This document shows, piece by piece, positions 16,095 to 25,226 of a DNA stretch of 64,000 nt. A program made the translations under genes and the position numbers. Source of the DNA: Gammaproteobacteria bacterium. GTDB taxonomy: Bacteria; Pseudomonadota; Gammaproteobacteria; Pseudomonadales; Pseudohongiellaceae. The stretch covers positions 62,001 through 126,000 of the forward strand of contig JAURIJ010000003.1 in NCBI GenBank assembly GCA_030832825.1. Direction: 5' to 3'. The notes under the pieces were generated by a model. That model ran no database searches. It had not been told where the DNA came from and was given only the letters and a program-made list of their open reading frames with translations. Position 1 is the stretch's first letter. The number at the start of each line of letters is the position of its first letter.

Positions 16095-17561
16095 ATGAGC
16101 CACAGCCCGGTACCCGAGGATCGCACTGCCCTGCCGCTGTATGTGGACCTCGACGGCACGCTGCTGCGCAGTGACCTGCTGCTGGAATCCTTTCTGGAAC
16201 TGATCAAGCGAAACCTGTTCTACCTGCTGCTGATTCCCCTGTGGCTGCTGCGCGGCAAGGCGGCGTTGAAGCGGGAGATCGCCGGCCGGGTGCAGCTGCG
16301 CGTCGACCTGCTGCCGTGGAATACCGGCCTGCTGGCCTACCTTCAGGAGCAGAAAGCCAAAGGACGCCGCCTCGTGCTGATCTCGGCGTCCGATCAACTG
16401 CTCGTGGATGCCGTGGCCGCCCATCTTGATACCTTCGACGCGGCCATCGGCAGCGACGGCGAGCACAACTGCGGCGGGACGGCCAAGCAGCAGCGCATCG
16501 CCGCCGAGGCGCCTCACTACGTGTATGCAGGAGATCGTGCGGTGGATCTCGAGGTCTGGCGCCATGCCGCGGCGGCCATCCCGGTGGACGTGTCGCCAGC
16601 CCTGCGCCAGCAGCTCGCCGCAATGGTGCCGATCGAAGTGGAATTCACGCGCCAGGGCAGTCGCTGGCGCGCGGCCCTGCGTGCCCTGCGCCTGCATCAG
16701 TGGTTGAAGAACCTGTTGCTCCTGCTGCCGCTGGCCCTGGCCCATGAACTCGGCAACAGTGCGCTGCTGCTGCAGGCGCTGCTCGCGTTCGTGAGCTTCG
16801 GCCTGTGCGCGTCCAGCGTCTATGTGCTCAATGATCTGCTTGATCTGCCCAGCGACCGGGCGCATCACAGCAAGCATCGGCGCCCCTTCGCGAGCGGCGA
16901 GCTGCCGCTGCTGCACGGCCTGCTCCTCAGCCCGCTGCTGCTGGTGCTGGCCTTCGCGCTTGCCAGCACCCTGCCAGTCGCCTTTGTGGGCGCACTGGCG
17001 CTCTACTATTTCTGCACAGGTCTCTACAGCTTCGTGCTCAAGCGCATCATGCTGGTGGATGTGATCGTGCTGGCGGGGCTGTACACGCTGCGCATCATTG
17101 CCGGTGCGGCGGCGGTCGGCGTCGCGCTGTCGTTCTGGCTGCTGGCCTTCTCGATGTTCCTGTTCTTCAGCCTCGCGGTGGTCAAGCGCTACACGGAACT
17201 GGATTACCTGCAGAAGGCTGGCTTCGCGCAGTCGCAGGGGCGGGGGTATCTGGCGCAGGACCTGCCGATGATGGCCCTGTTCGGCAGCACGAGTGCGCTG
17301 ATGTCGGTGATGGTGTTCGCGCTTTACATCAACAACGAGGACACGCGCAGTCAGTACGCCACGCCAGAACTGCTGTGGCTGCTGTGTCCTCTACTGCTCT
17401 ATCTGATCACGCGCATCTGGCTGCTGGCCGCGCGCGGGCAGCTGGCCGAGGACCCGATCGTCTACGCCATCCGGGACCACACCAGTCAGGCGCTGATGCT
17501 GGTGGGAGCCATCCTGCTGTGGCTGGCGATCCTGGACTGGCGCGTCATGCTCGCGCTATAG
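16095..17561 (+). CDS. HAD phosphatase-UbiA prenyltransferase fusion (polyprenyl-phosphate phosphoribosyltransferase)
   Basis: The ATG at 16095 gives 488 residues. Residues about 12-190 form a HAD domain with YVDLDGTLLRS, the motif II serine (LISAS) and YAGDRAVDLEVW. Residues about 200-488 form a UbiA-type membrane enzyme with roughly eight helices and the NDLLDLPSDRAHH prenyl-diphosphate motif. LKRIMLVDVIVLAG is typical of DPPR synthase (Rv3806c type), which joins phosphoribose from PRPP to polyprenyl phosphate. The fused HAD domain probably removes the 5-phosphate, the step done by a separate protein in mycobacteria. That split of labour is inferred. The stop overlaps the convergent pirin gene by 6 bp. 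Confidence 0.88.
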   Translation: MSHSPVPEDRTALPLYVDLDGTLLRSDLLLESFLELIKRNLFYLLLIPLWLLRGKAALKREIAGRVQLRVDLLPWNTGLLAYLQEQKAKGRRLVLISASDQLLVDAVAAHLDTFDAAIGSDGEHNCGGTAKQQRIAAEAPHYVYAGDRAVDLEVWRHAAAAIPVDVSPALRQQLAAMVPIEVEFTRQGSRWRAALRALRLHQWLKNLLLLLPLALAHELGNSALLLQALLAFVSFGLCASSVYVLNDLLDLPSDRAHHSKHRRPFASGELPLLHGLLLSPLLLVLAFALASTLPVAFVGALALYYFCTGLYSFVLKRIMLVDVIVLAGLYTLRIIAGAAAVGVALSFWLLAFSMFLFFSLAVVKRYTELDYLQKAGFAQSQGRGYLAQDLPMMALFGSTSALMSVMVFALYINNEDTRSQYATPELLWLLCPLLLYLITRIWLLAARGQLAEDPIVYAIRDHTSQALMLVGAILLWLAILDWRVMLAL

Positions 17562-18413
17562 GCCTGGCAGCGGCATCCAGTCCGTCTCTCTCGGCACCAG
17601 CGTGAAGCGCTGGGCCTGCCAGTCCTGCCCTGCCTGCTTCACCTTTTCCAGACTGGACGACACAAAATTCCAGTGCACATGACGCTGCCCGGGCAGTGGC
17701 TCGCCGCCCAGCACAATGGCGCGGCAGCCCGCCGGTCCGGCCTGCACTTGCAGCGCATCTCCCTCGATCTGCAGGTGGAAACCCGGTACCGACTGCGCAT
17801 TCACCGTCGCCTCCCCCTCGGCCAGATACACTGCGAGTTCCTGCCCGGGGCAGTGCAGCGCAATCTGCGCCCCCGCCTGCAGCTGCAGATCGAGAAAGGT
17901 GGTGGGAGAGTGCGCGCGCACTGGGGACTGCAGGCCGAGCGCGCTGCCGATCAGCACGCGCAGGGTGCCGCCGGGGATCTGCGTCTCGGGAATGGCCGAG
18001 GCAGGATAGTGGGCAAAGTCGGGGGCCATGTCTTGCTGGGCGGTCGGCAGGGCGAGCCAGGTCTGCATGCCGTGCACGGCGATGCCTTGCTCGCGGATAT
18101 CCGCCGGCATGCGCTCGGAGTGCACGATGCCACGGCCGGCCGTCATCAGGTTGATGGCGCCAGGCTCGATGCGCTGCACCGTGCCCAGGGAGTCGCGGTG
18201 CATCATCGCGCCGCTGAACAGATAGGTCACGGTGGCGAGCCCGATGTGCGGATGCTGACGCACATCGCCGGCGGTGCCACCAGGCGCGAACAGCGCGGGG
18301 CCCATGTGGTCGACGAAGATGAAGGGGCCGACACGCTGCTGCAGGCGTGATGGAAGCAGACGGCGGACGGGAAAGCCGATATCGGAGGTGCGCGGACTGA
18401 TCTGCAGGGACAT
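17556..18413 (-). CDS. Pirin family protein
   Basis: I start at the ATG at 18413, which has GGGAG eight bases upstream, seven codons inside the ORF-track start. The 285-residue bicupin has the pirin metal-site residues HPHIGLATVTY and the MTAGRGIVHSE motif. Pirins bind Fe and some have quercetin 2,3-dioxygenase activity or act as redox-sensing partners of transcription factors. A second pirin of the same length lies at 30237-31094 but differs in sequence. The function here is unknown. Confidence 0.85.
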   Translation of the reverse strand: MSLQISPRTSDIGFPVRRLLPSRLQQRVGPFIFVDHMGPALFAPGGTAGDVRQHPHIGLATVTYLFSGAMMHRDSLGTVQRIEPGAINLMTAGRGIVHSERMPADIREQGIAVHGMQTWLALPTAQQDMAPDFAHYPASAIPETQIPGGTLRVLIGSALGLQSPVRAHSPTTFLDLQLQAGAQIALHCPGQELAVYLAEGEATVNAQSVPGFHLQIEGDALQVQAGPAGCRAIVLGGEPLPGQRHVHWNFVSSSLEKVKQAGQDWQAQRFTLVPRETDWMPLPGL

Positions 18414-18443
18414 GGGTCGGGACTCCCGTGCCATGACGGCGCT

Positions 18444-19307
18444 TCAGAGGTGCTCGGCAAGGTGCTGCGCGTGGAAGCGCAGATGCTCCTCGATGAAACT
18501 GGCGATGTAGAAATAGCTGTGGTCATAGCCTGCGCGGCGCCGGTAATCCATGGTCACGCCAGCCTGTGCAGCGGCCTCCAGCAGACGCTCGGGCTGCAAC
18601 TGCACGGCCAGGAACGCATCGGCATCGCCCTGGTCAAGCAGCAGCGGCAGTGGACAGCCATGGCGCGCCAGCAGCAGGCTGGCGTCGTATTGCGCCCAGG
18701 CCTCGCGGTCCTCGCCCAGATACTGGGTGAAGGCCTTCACGCCCCAGGGGCAGGTCAAAGGCGCGACAATCGGCGCGAAGGCCGACACGCTGCGAAAGCG
18801 TTGCGGATTGCGCAGAGCCAGCACCAGGGCGCCGTGTCCGCCCATGGAGTGCCCGCTGATGGCCCGACGCTGCGGGTCGACGGGCAGAGCCGGCTCGAGC
18901 AGTGCGGGCAGTTCCTCCAGCACATAGTCATACATGCGTTAGTGCGCCGACCAGGGCGCCTCGGTCGCATTCACATAGAAGCCGGCCCCAAGACCCAGAT
19001 CCCATTCGCCTTCGCCGGCGCGGGCAACGCCGTCACCGCGCGGGCTGGTGTCCGGCGCCACCACGATCAACCCCAGCTCGGCGGCGATGCGCTGGGCACC
19101 GGCCTTCTGCACGAAGTTCTCGTCGGTGCAGGTAAGCCCCGACAGCCAGTACAGCACGGGCAGCCGGACTGCCGCATCGGCGACGAGCGCCTGGGGCGGC
19201 AGGAACACGCTGACGCGCATGGCGCAGTCCAGGCTGCGGCTGTGATGCTGGTAGCGCCGTTGTTCGCCGCCGAAGCAGCGCACGCGGGAAAGGATCTCTA
19301 GATTCAT
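18444..19307 (-). pseudogene. frmB: S-formylglutathione hydrolase interrupted by an in-frame stop
   Basis: Two adjacent minus-strand ORFs (18939-19307 and 18444-18935) lie in the same frame and together make one 287-codon esterase. The N-terminal half has CFGGEQRRYQHHS and WLSGLTCTDENF. The C-terminal half holds the catalytic serine (SGHSMGGHG), aspartate (DQGDADAF) and histidine (YDHSYFYI). The break is a TAA at 18939-18941 where the family has Tyr in H-Y-R-M-Y-D-Y, a one-base change from TAC or TAT. It is either a recent nonsense mutation or a sequencing error. No class III alcohol dehydrogenase (frmA) is adjacent, so glutathione-dependent formaldehyde oxidation is not complete here. Confidence 0.85.
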
Positions 19308-19344
19308 GGGGGATTCCAGCAGTGCGTGGACGTGGAACGGGCGT

Positions 19345-22300
19345 TCAGGTCAGGGCCTTGGCTTCGACGATGTCCTGCAGCCGGGCCACGGATTTCTCTA
19401 GCGCACCCTTGGCTTCGGCATCGTGGGACACCTTGGACAACACGAAATACGCCGTGCGGGCCACCTGGCGCCAGCGCGGGTTGCTGGGCAGCTTGTCGAT
19501 GGACAGATAGCGGTTCATGGAGCGCGTGCGCAGACGACCGTTGTCGATGCTGACGCTCCAGATGCGGCTCTTCTCGGCCAGGTCGATGATCGATTCGCCG
19601 GTGACCTTCTGCCAGTAGTAGTGGCAGTCCTGCATCAATTTCACCAAGGCCTCGCGGTACTGCTGTTCGTCATCGGCATCCGAGGGCAGCGCCCCCGAGA
19701 GGCTCTGGATGATCTTGTCAACGTTCTCCAGATCGGCGAACAGGTGGCGGTGCGTCTGCAGGTCCTCGGGCGTGATGCGGGCGAGGTATTCGCTCAGCAC
19801 CTGGGTGCGCTCGACGTTGCGGTTGATCTGGTCGATCAGATGCGGCAGCGAGGCTTCCACCAGATTCTCGTCATCGCCCAGACCGGCCGGCTGCACGCGC
19901 TGGAACATCAGCAGGTAGAACTCCTGGTCCAGACTCAGCGGCAGTACGCACAGTCGCACGGGCGCGGCGGCGTCCTCGTCTTCATCCGGCTGGCGGATGG
20001 TGAAGGTGAAATAGATGGGATTGTCGGGCGAGGAAATCACGTTCTCCCGGAAGGGGAAGCCGATCACCTCGGACACACCCTGACAGATGGTTTCCAGGCG
20101 CTCGGACAGCACGCTGACCGGGCCGTCCTGGAAATCCTCGGCCGGCAGTTTCAGCAGCGTTTCTGCCGCCTTGTTGATATAGGCGATCTGTCCGGTCTCG
20201 CCGATGGAGATCAGCGCATCGCCTGTCACGTCCAGCATCTTCGCCAACCGCGTCTCGCGCTCGCGCAGTTTCTTCTCGGTTTCCTGGTACTTGTCGAGCT
20301 GCCACGCGAGGCGCTGGTTCTCCTGCCGGATCTCCAACAGGTGCAGCATCTCGAACTGCTTGCCCACGCGCACCTTCAGCTCTTCCTTGCTGAAGGGCTT
20401 GCTGATGTAGTCGTTGGCGCCCAGGCTCAGGCCCTTGACCAGATCCTCCACCCGGTTCTTCGCGGTCAGGATGACGATGGGCAGCTCGTCCATGCTGTAT
20501 TTCTCGCGGATGCGCTGACACAGCTCGAAGCCGGTCATGATGGGCATCATCAGATCGAGGATCACCAGATCGGGCTTGTCATGCTGCAGCATCATCAGCG
20601 CATCGTGGCCGCTCAGGGCGCTGTCGATCTCGTAGGGGCCGGACAGATGCTCCTTGACGATGCGCACATTGAGGAACTCGTCGTCCACCACCAGGATCTT
20701 GCGGCGGCGGCCCGGCAGCAGGGGCGCCTGACCGATCACCTGCTCGCCACTCTCGCGGCGATTGCGGCGATCCACGATGGGCGGCGTGCTTTCCAGAATG
20801 GCGTTGAGCTTCGCGCCCGCTTCCTTCTCGAGCTTCTTCTGCACCTTGCTGTTGCTGGCGGTGAGGCGATCCTTTTCCGTCTGCAACGGCAAGTCGAAGA
20901 AGAAGGTCGAGCCCTCGCCGGGGGAGCTGCGCAGCGTGATCTCGGTGCCATGCAGTTCCACCAGCTTCTGGGAGATGGACAGCCCCAGCCCCGTGCCGCC
21001 TTCCTCGCGGCTGGCGGCGGCATCCACCTGATAGAAGCGGTTAAAGATGCGTGACTGCTGATCCTCGGAAATGCCGATGCCGGTGTCGCGCACCATGACC
21101 CGGGCGTCAATGTCGATGATCTCGATGGATACTGCTACCCAGCCGCGCTGGGTGAACTTGATGGCATTGGACACCAGGTTGAAGAGGATCTGCTGCAGGC
21201 GGTCCTCGTCGCCCAGCACCAGCACCGGTTCGGCCGGGAAGCTCTCGGCCAGCTGGATGGGCTTGTCGCCGATCAGCGGGCGGCACATCTTATTGACGAG
21301 GATGCAGATGTTCTTCAGGTCCACCGGCTTCTTGTGCAGCTCCAGATGGCCGTTCTTGATGGCGGAGAAGTCGATGACATCGTTCACCAGATTCGCCAGC
21401 CGCTGACCGCTGATGCGGATCATGTTGAGGTTCTCGCGCGCGCTCTCATCCAGCGAGGCGGCGCTCTTCTCCAGGATGATCTCCGACAGCCCGATGATAC
21501 CGGTGAGCGGCGTGCGCAGCTCGTGGGAGACGTTGGCGATGAACTCTTCCTTGACGTCGTCGGCCTTCTGCAGCGCCTCGATCTTGAGCTGGTTCGCCTT
21601 GAGCATGTCCTCCTGCACCAGGCTGTATTCCTTGAGCAGGGAGTTGATGCGATCGCCCAGGCCGAAGGAGAGCACCACCAGCGCCAGCGCGGTGCCGTAC
21701 TGGAAACTGTGGTAGCTGAGCAGTGGCGGCAGGTTGACGCCCATGCGCTGCACGATCTCGATGAGGATGCCGGTGATGAGCACCGACCACGCGCCCAGCA
21801 GGAACTGCGCCGGCCGGTAGCCTTTGCGGGCCGTCTGCACGGCGGCCAGGCTGACCAGCACCACAATCACCAGCACGAACAGGTTCATCACCAGCACCAG
21901 GAAGCCATAGGGGGCCACGATGGCGATGAGGGCATAGGCCAGGGCGGCCATGCTCATGACACGGAAAGCCTTGTCCAGGCGCGCGTCGTGGCGCTCGAGC
22001 GTGATGAAGCTGCGCACGAACTGCAGCCCGGCGGCACAGGCCAGAGCAATGAAGGTCATGACGCTGCGGTTGGCCCAGTAGGGGTTGTCCGGCCAGAAGT
22101 ACTGGAAGGCGAGCCCTTGGAAGGAGAACGAGAACAAGCCGCCGGCCACCAGGAAGAACACGTAGTGCAGGTAGATCACTTCGCGGGTGGAGAACCAGAA
22201 GAAGAGGCTGTACAGCGCCACCACCGCGAGGATCCCGTAGTAGAGGCCGATCCAGAAGAATTCGGTCTTGGAGGATTCCTGGAAGTCCTGCAGGCTGGTG

Positions 22301-22821
22301 AGCGTGAGCGGGAACTGCACCGAGCCCTTGGATTCGGCTCGCACGTAAAGCGTCTGGGTCTGGCCCGGCAGGGCCTCGAAGTTGAAGATGATGGCGTGGT
22401 GGTCGAGGTCACGTCCGTGGAAGGGCAGGGTGTCACCGGCGCTTTTCTGCACCCATTGGCCGGCGGCATCGCGGTACCAGAAGTCGAGGCGGTCGAGACT
22501 GGCGAACTTCATTTTCAGCAGCCATGTCTGCGGCGCCGTGAAGCGGTTGCTGACGTCGATGGCGGCCCACCAGGCGGAGGCGGTGTAGCCCAGGGTGGGA
22601 AAGCCGGGCTGCTCCCAGACCAGCCCGTCGCTGGCCAGCGCGGCGATGGCCTCGTCCAGCGTGAGCGAGGCACGCGGGTCCTCGAGCAGGCGCAGACTGC
22701 TGCCCGGTTCCAGTTCCCCCTGGCCAGCTTCCAGCGGCAGCGCCGCGAAGGCCGTCCCTGAACACATCCCCGCAAGCAGGACACAGAGCGACAGCCACAT
22801 GCATCGAAGTTTTTGCAACAT
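19345..22821 (-). CDS. 7TMR-DISM hybrid sensor histidine kinase with receiver and PAS domains
   Basis: With the start at 22821 the protein has 1158 residues and a signal peptide. Domains in order: periplasmic 7TMR-DISMED2 (about 30-180); seven membrane helices (about 190-390); a coiled coil; HisKA with SHELRTPL (about 440); HATPase_c with N-box LFNLVSNAIKFT and G-boxes DTGIGIS and GGTGLGLS; a receiver domain with phospho-acceptor in VILDLMMP and the conserved lysine in SKPF (about 690-810); a second coiled coil; a PAS domain (about 840-950); and an uncharacterised helical C-terminal region. DISM receptors are thought to bind carbohydrate-like or lipid ligands. No partner response regulator is adjacent. 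It follows the direction of the frmB remnant but is probably separate. Confidence 0.9.
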   Translation of the reverse strand: MLQKLRCMWLSLCVLLAGMCSGTAFAALPLEAGQGELEPGSSLRLLEDPRASLTLDEAIAALASDGLVWEQPGFPTLGYTASAWWAAIDVSNRFTAPQTWLLKMKFASLDRLDFWYRDAAGQWVQKSAGDTLPFHGRDLDHHAIIFNFEALPGQTQTLYVRAESKGSVQFPLTLTSLQDFQESSKTEFFWIGLYYGILAVVALYSLFFWFSTREVIYLHYVFFLVAGGLFSFSFQGLAFQYFWPDNPYWANRSVMTFIALACAAGLQFVRSFITLERHDARLDKAFRVMSMAALAYALIAIVAPYGFLVLVMNLFVLVIVVLVSLAAVQTARKGYRPAQFLLGAWSVLITGILIEIVQRMGVNLPPLLSYHSFQYGTALALVVLSFGLGDRINSLLKEYSLVQEDMLKANQLKIEALQKADDVKEEFIANVSHELRTPLTGIIGLSEIILEKSAASLDESARENLNMIRISGQRLANLVNDVIDFSAIKNGHLELHKKPVDLKNICILVNKMCRPLIGDKPIQLAESFPAEPVLVLGDEDRLQQILFNLVSNAIKFTQRGWVAVSIEIIDIDARVMVRDTGIGISEDQQSRIFNRFYQVDAAASREEGGTGLGLSISQKLVELHGTEITLRSSPGEGSTFFFDLPLQTEKDRLTASNSKVQKKLEKEAGAKLNAILESTPPIVDRRNRRESGEQVIGQAPLLPGRRRKILVVDDEFLNVRIVKEHLSGPYEIDSALSGHDALMMLQHDKPDLVILDLMMPIMTGFELCQRIREKYSMDELPIVILTAKNRVEDLVKGLSLGANDYISKPFSKEELKVRVGKQFEMLHLLEIRQENQRLAWQLDKYQETEKKLRERETRLAKMLDVTGDALISIGETGQIAYINKAAETLLKLPAEDFQDGPVSVLSERLETICQGVSEVIGFPFRENVISSPDNPIYFTFTIRQPDEDEDAAAPVRLCVLPLSLDQEFYLLMFQRVQPAGLGDDENLVEASLPHLIDQINRNVERTQVLSEYLARITPEDLQTHRHLFADLENVDKIIQSLSGALPSDADDEQQYREALVKLMQDCHYYWQKVTGESIIDLAEKSRIWSVSIDNGRLRTRSMNRYLSIDKLPSNPRWRQVARTAYFVLSKVSHDAEAKGALEKSVARLQDIVEAKALT

Positions 22822-23014
22822 TTCTCGTTGTTGAGCCGGCGACCTGCACGGCATCGTGCGGACTGCCCGACTAGGAGTGTGCCGGGATCATATCGGCTTT
22901 GAATTGCACCGGCAATCCGGACATAATCGCCCTCAAAGAGCCTCTGGCGCGCGCCGCGCCCCCTGCGAAGGCCATCGGAAAATCATAATAATCATACGCT
23001 TGCAGAGGTTGCCC

Positions 23015-24610
23015 ATGCTCAGTCGCTCCGTGCCTGCCTGCACACGCAAAGCCTGCACTCTTCTGTTGACCGCCCTTTTTGTTCCCCTGCTCCATGCTCA
23101 ACCCCTGACCGGGACCCCTTGGTTCGGTGTGTCGCTGCCGCCCGCCTTCACCAGTGACGGCGCTCCCGCCATCGTCGGCGAGCGCGGCCCGGTGCCGGCA
23201 CAGGTGCCGCAAGGCGAAGAAGTGTGGACGGAATTCGCGGGCGCGCGCCTGTGGCAGGACCTGGAGCAGATTGTCGCGTTCTCCCACGCCAGTCGAGATC
23301 AGCGCGAGATCGGCAGCGGGCAGCTGTGGGGGCGCATCGCCGGCTTCGACTCGGCGCGCGCCACGGTGGAATGGATGCTCGAACAGTACCGCGCCGCCGG
23401 CATCACAGGCACGGAACTGCAGGAATTCCAGATGGATGAAGGTGACACCTTCTGGCTGCCGCTGGCCTGGGAACTGCGGCTGAAGGCCGACCCTGCCTTC
23501 GGCGTGGGCAGCGAGGACATCGTGCTGCAGACGGCCATGCCGCTGGCGCCCTCCGCCCTCGAGACCGGGGAACTGCAAGGCACGCTGGTCTATGTCGGCA
23601 CCGCCAGTCCGGCGGAGCTGGCCCACATCGACGTGCGCGGCCGGATCGCCGTGCAGCAGGTCACCCCCCAGGCTCACATGGTGTTCGAGCGCGAACCCAC
23701 CGTGCCGCGTGCCCGCAATCTGTTCGAGCGCGGCGCCATCGCCGTCATCAACATCGTGGACCAGCCCGGCAACGAGCGCGCCATGGACTTCAGCCACTGC
23801 GGCGGCCCCTGCTTCAACGTGGGCGGCCGCGACGGCCTGTTCCTCGAGAGCGTGCTGAGCAAAGCGGCCGAGGCCGGCCTGACGCAGGGCGTGCGCGCCG
23901 AGGTGCTGCTGGAAGCGGGCTTCTATTCCAATCTCATTGCGCAGAACGGCGTGGCCCTGCTGCCCGGCCGCGACAGTGACGAGATCATCGTGCTCAATGC
24001 CCATGTCGACGCCTGGTTCGACGGCGCCGGCGACAACGGCGACGGCATGGCCGTGCAACTGGCCCTGGCCCGGCATTTCGTCAGGCCAGAGAACCGCCCG
24101 TCGCGCACCCTGGTGTTCGTCGCCAGTGCAGGACATCACACCAGCGGCCTCAACGGCCCGGCCAACTTCGTGCGCATGAACCCCGGCCTGGCCGCCAACA
24201 CCGTGCTGACGGTGAACATCGAGCATGTGGCCCAGCGCAATGTCTCGCCGGCGCGCAGCCTGTTTGAGGACGGCTACCGCGAATTCAGCGCCGACTCGGT
24301 CGAGGCGCCCATCGTGGCTGGCATCACCAACAGCGCGCCCTTCCTGCAGAATCTTGTCAGCGAAGGCGTGACGCGCTACGGCACCAATTTCATGTCCGGC
24401 AATTCCACCATGGCCAGCGGCGAAGGCGGCGGCTACCGGGGCATCGACGCGCCGATCGTGACCTTCATGCAGGCGCCGCCGCTGTACCACACCAGCGGCG
24501 AGGACATCGATGCCATTTCCGCGCCTGGTCTGGAGCGCATGGCGCGCTTCCTGGCCTTCTTCGTGAAGGCCGTGGATCAGGCGCCGCGCGCGCAGATCGA
24601 CCCGCGCTGA
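23015..24610 (+). CDS. M28-family metallopeptidase-like protein with PA domain and altered active site
   Basis: The start is the ATG at 23015, with AGAGG upstream and a signal peptide ending near LLHAQP; the 531-residue product is exported. It has an M28 core with an inserted protease-associated (PA) domain (about 190-320). Metal-site elements are present: NAHVDAWFDG, AGDNGDG, NIEHVA and YHTSGED. However, the position of the usual Glu-Glu pair (catalytic base and zinc ligand) reads AGHHTSGLNG, that is His-His. It may therefore be a non-peptidase or use altered chemistry. It is divergent from the hybrid kinase gene. Confidence 0.8.
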   Translation: MLSRSVPACTRKACTLLLTALFVPLLHAQPLTGTPWFGVSLPPAFTSDGAPAIVGERGPVPAQVPQGEEVWTEFAGARLWQDLEQIVAFSHASRDQREIGSGQLWGRIAGFDSARATVEWMLEQYRAAGITGTELQEFQMDEGDTFWLPLAWELRLKADPAFGVGSEDIVLQTAMPLAPSALETGELQGTLVYVGTASPAELAHIDVRGRIAVQQVTPQAHMVFEREPTVPRARNLFERGAIAVINIVDQPGNERAMDFSHCGGPCFNVGGRDGLFLESVLSKAAEAGLTQGVRAEVLLEAGFYSNLIAQNGVALLPGRDSDEIIVLNAHVDAWFDGAGDNGDGMAVQLALARHFVRPENRPSRTLVFVASAGHHTSGLNGPANFVRMNPGLAANTVLTVNIEHVAQRNVSPARSLFEDGYREFSADSVEAPIVAGITNSAPFLQNLVSEGVTRYGTNFMSGNSTMASGEGGGYRGIDAPIVTFMQAPPLYHTSGEDIDAISAPGLERMARFLAFFVKAVDQAPRAQIDPR

Positions 24611-24696
24611 AAGCCGTGGGTATAATCGGGCCCGACCGTCGCCCGCGCCTTGCCGAACACCCGTTTGCCCAATGACAACAACATGTGAGGATCATC

Positions 24697-25167
24697 ATGA
24701 TTGACCGTCTGCTGCACGCCACGTCCCTGCCGCGTCTGCGTGCCTTTCCCCTGCTGCTGGGACTGCTGTCCCTGTTCATCGGCGCCAGCGTTCTGCAGGC
24801 CGCCGAGATGGGCAATTCCCTGCGCGGCCGGCTCTCGCCCATGCCAGTGACGCCCCAGACCGTGCGCACCATCACCGGGGAAGGCGAAGTGCGCGCCGTG
24901 CTCAACGGCACCACGCTGACGGTGAGCGGCAACTACACCGGCATGAGTTCCGCGGCCACCATGGCGCACATCCATCAGGGGCCGAAGGCCATTCCCGGGC
25001 CGGTGGTGCTGCGCCTGGATGTCTCCGGCGGCAATGCCGGCACGATCAGCGGCACCCTGACACTCACCCCCGAGCTGATCGAGGCCCTGCATGCCGAGGC
25101 CCTGTATGTGCAGATCCACAGCGAGACCAATCCCGAAGGCGAACTGCGCGGCTGGCTGATGCACTGA
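24697..25167 (+). CDS. Exported CHRD domain protein
   Basis: The ATG at 24697 follows GAGGA, so the GTG at 24685 in the ORF track is not needed. The 156-residue protein has a signal peptide and a CHRD domain, recognised by AHIHQGP and the C-terminal [19 protein letters not shown] pattern ([15 protein letters not shown]). CHRD domains are secreted immunoglobulin-like folds of unknown function in bacteria. It lies 86 bp after the M28 gene and 59 bp before the PQQ dehydrogenase in the same direction, so co-transcription is possible. Confidence 0.88.
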   Translation: MIDRLLHATSLPRLRAFPLLLGLLSLFIGASVLQAAEMGNSLRGRLSPMPVTPQTVRTITGEGEVRAVLNGTTLTVSGNYTGMSSAATMAHIHQGPKAIPGPVVLRLDVSGGNAGTISGTLTLTPELIEALHAEALYVQIHSETNPEGELRGWLMH

Positions 25168-25226
25168 CCGTGCGCCAGACCGCGTCCCGATTCCGACCCA
25201 TGACAGCGATTTCAACAGGTGCGTCC

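Noticed and set aside
23915-23960. CRISPR-like or phage-like repeats
   Set aside because: No regularly spaced direct repeats, cas genes, integrase or att-like sites were seen here or elsewhere in the window.
22871-24490. 539-codon minus-strand ORF opposite the M28-like gene
   Set aside because: Shadow of the M28 frame; low-complexity His/Gly/Ala-rich translation.
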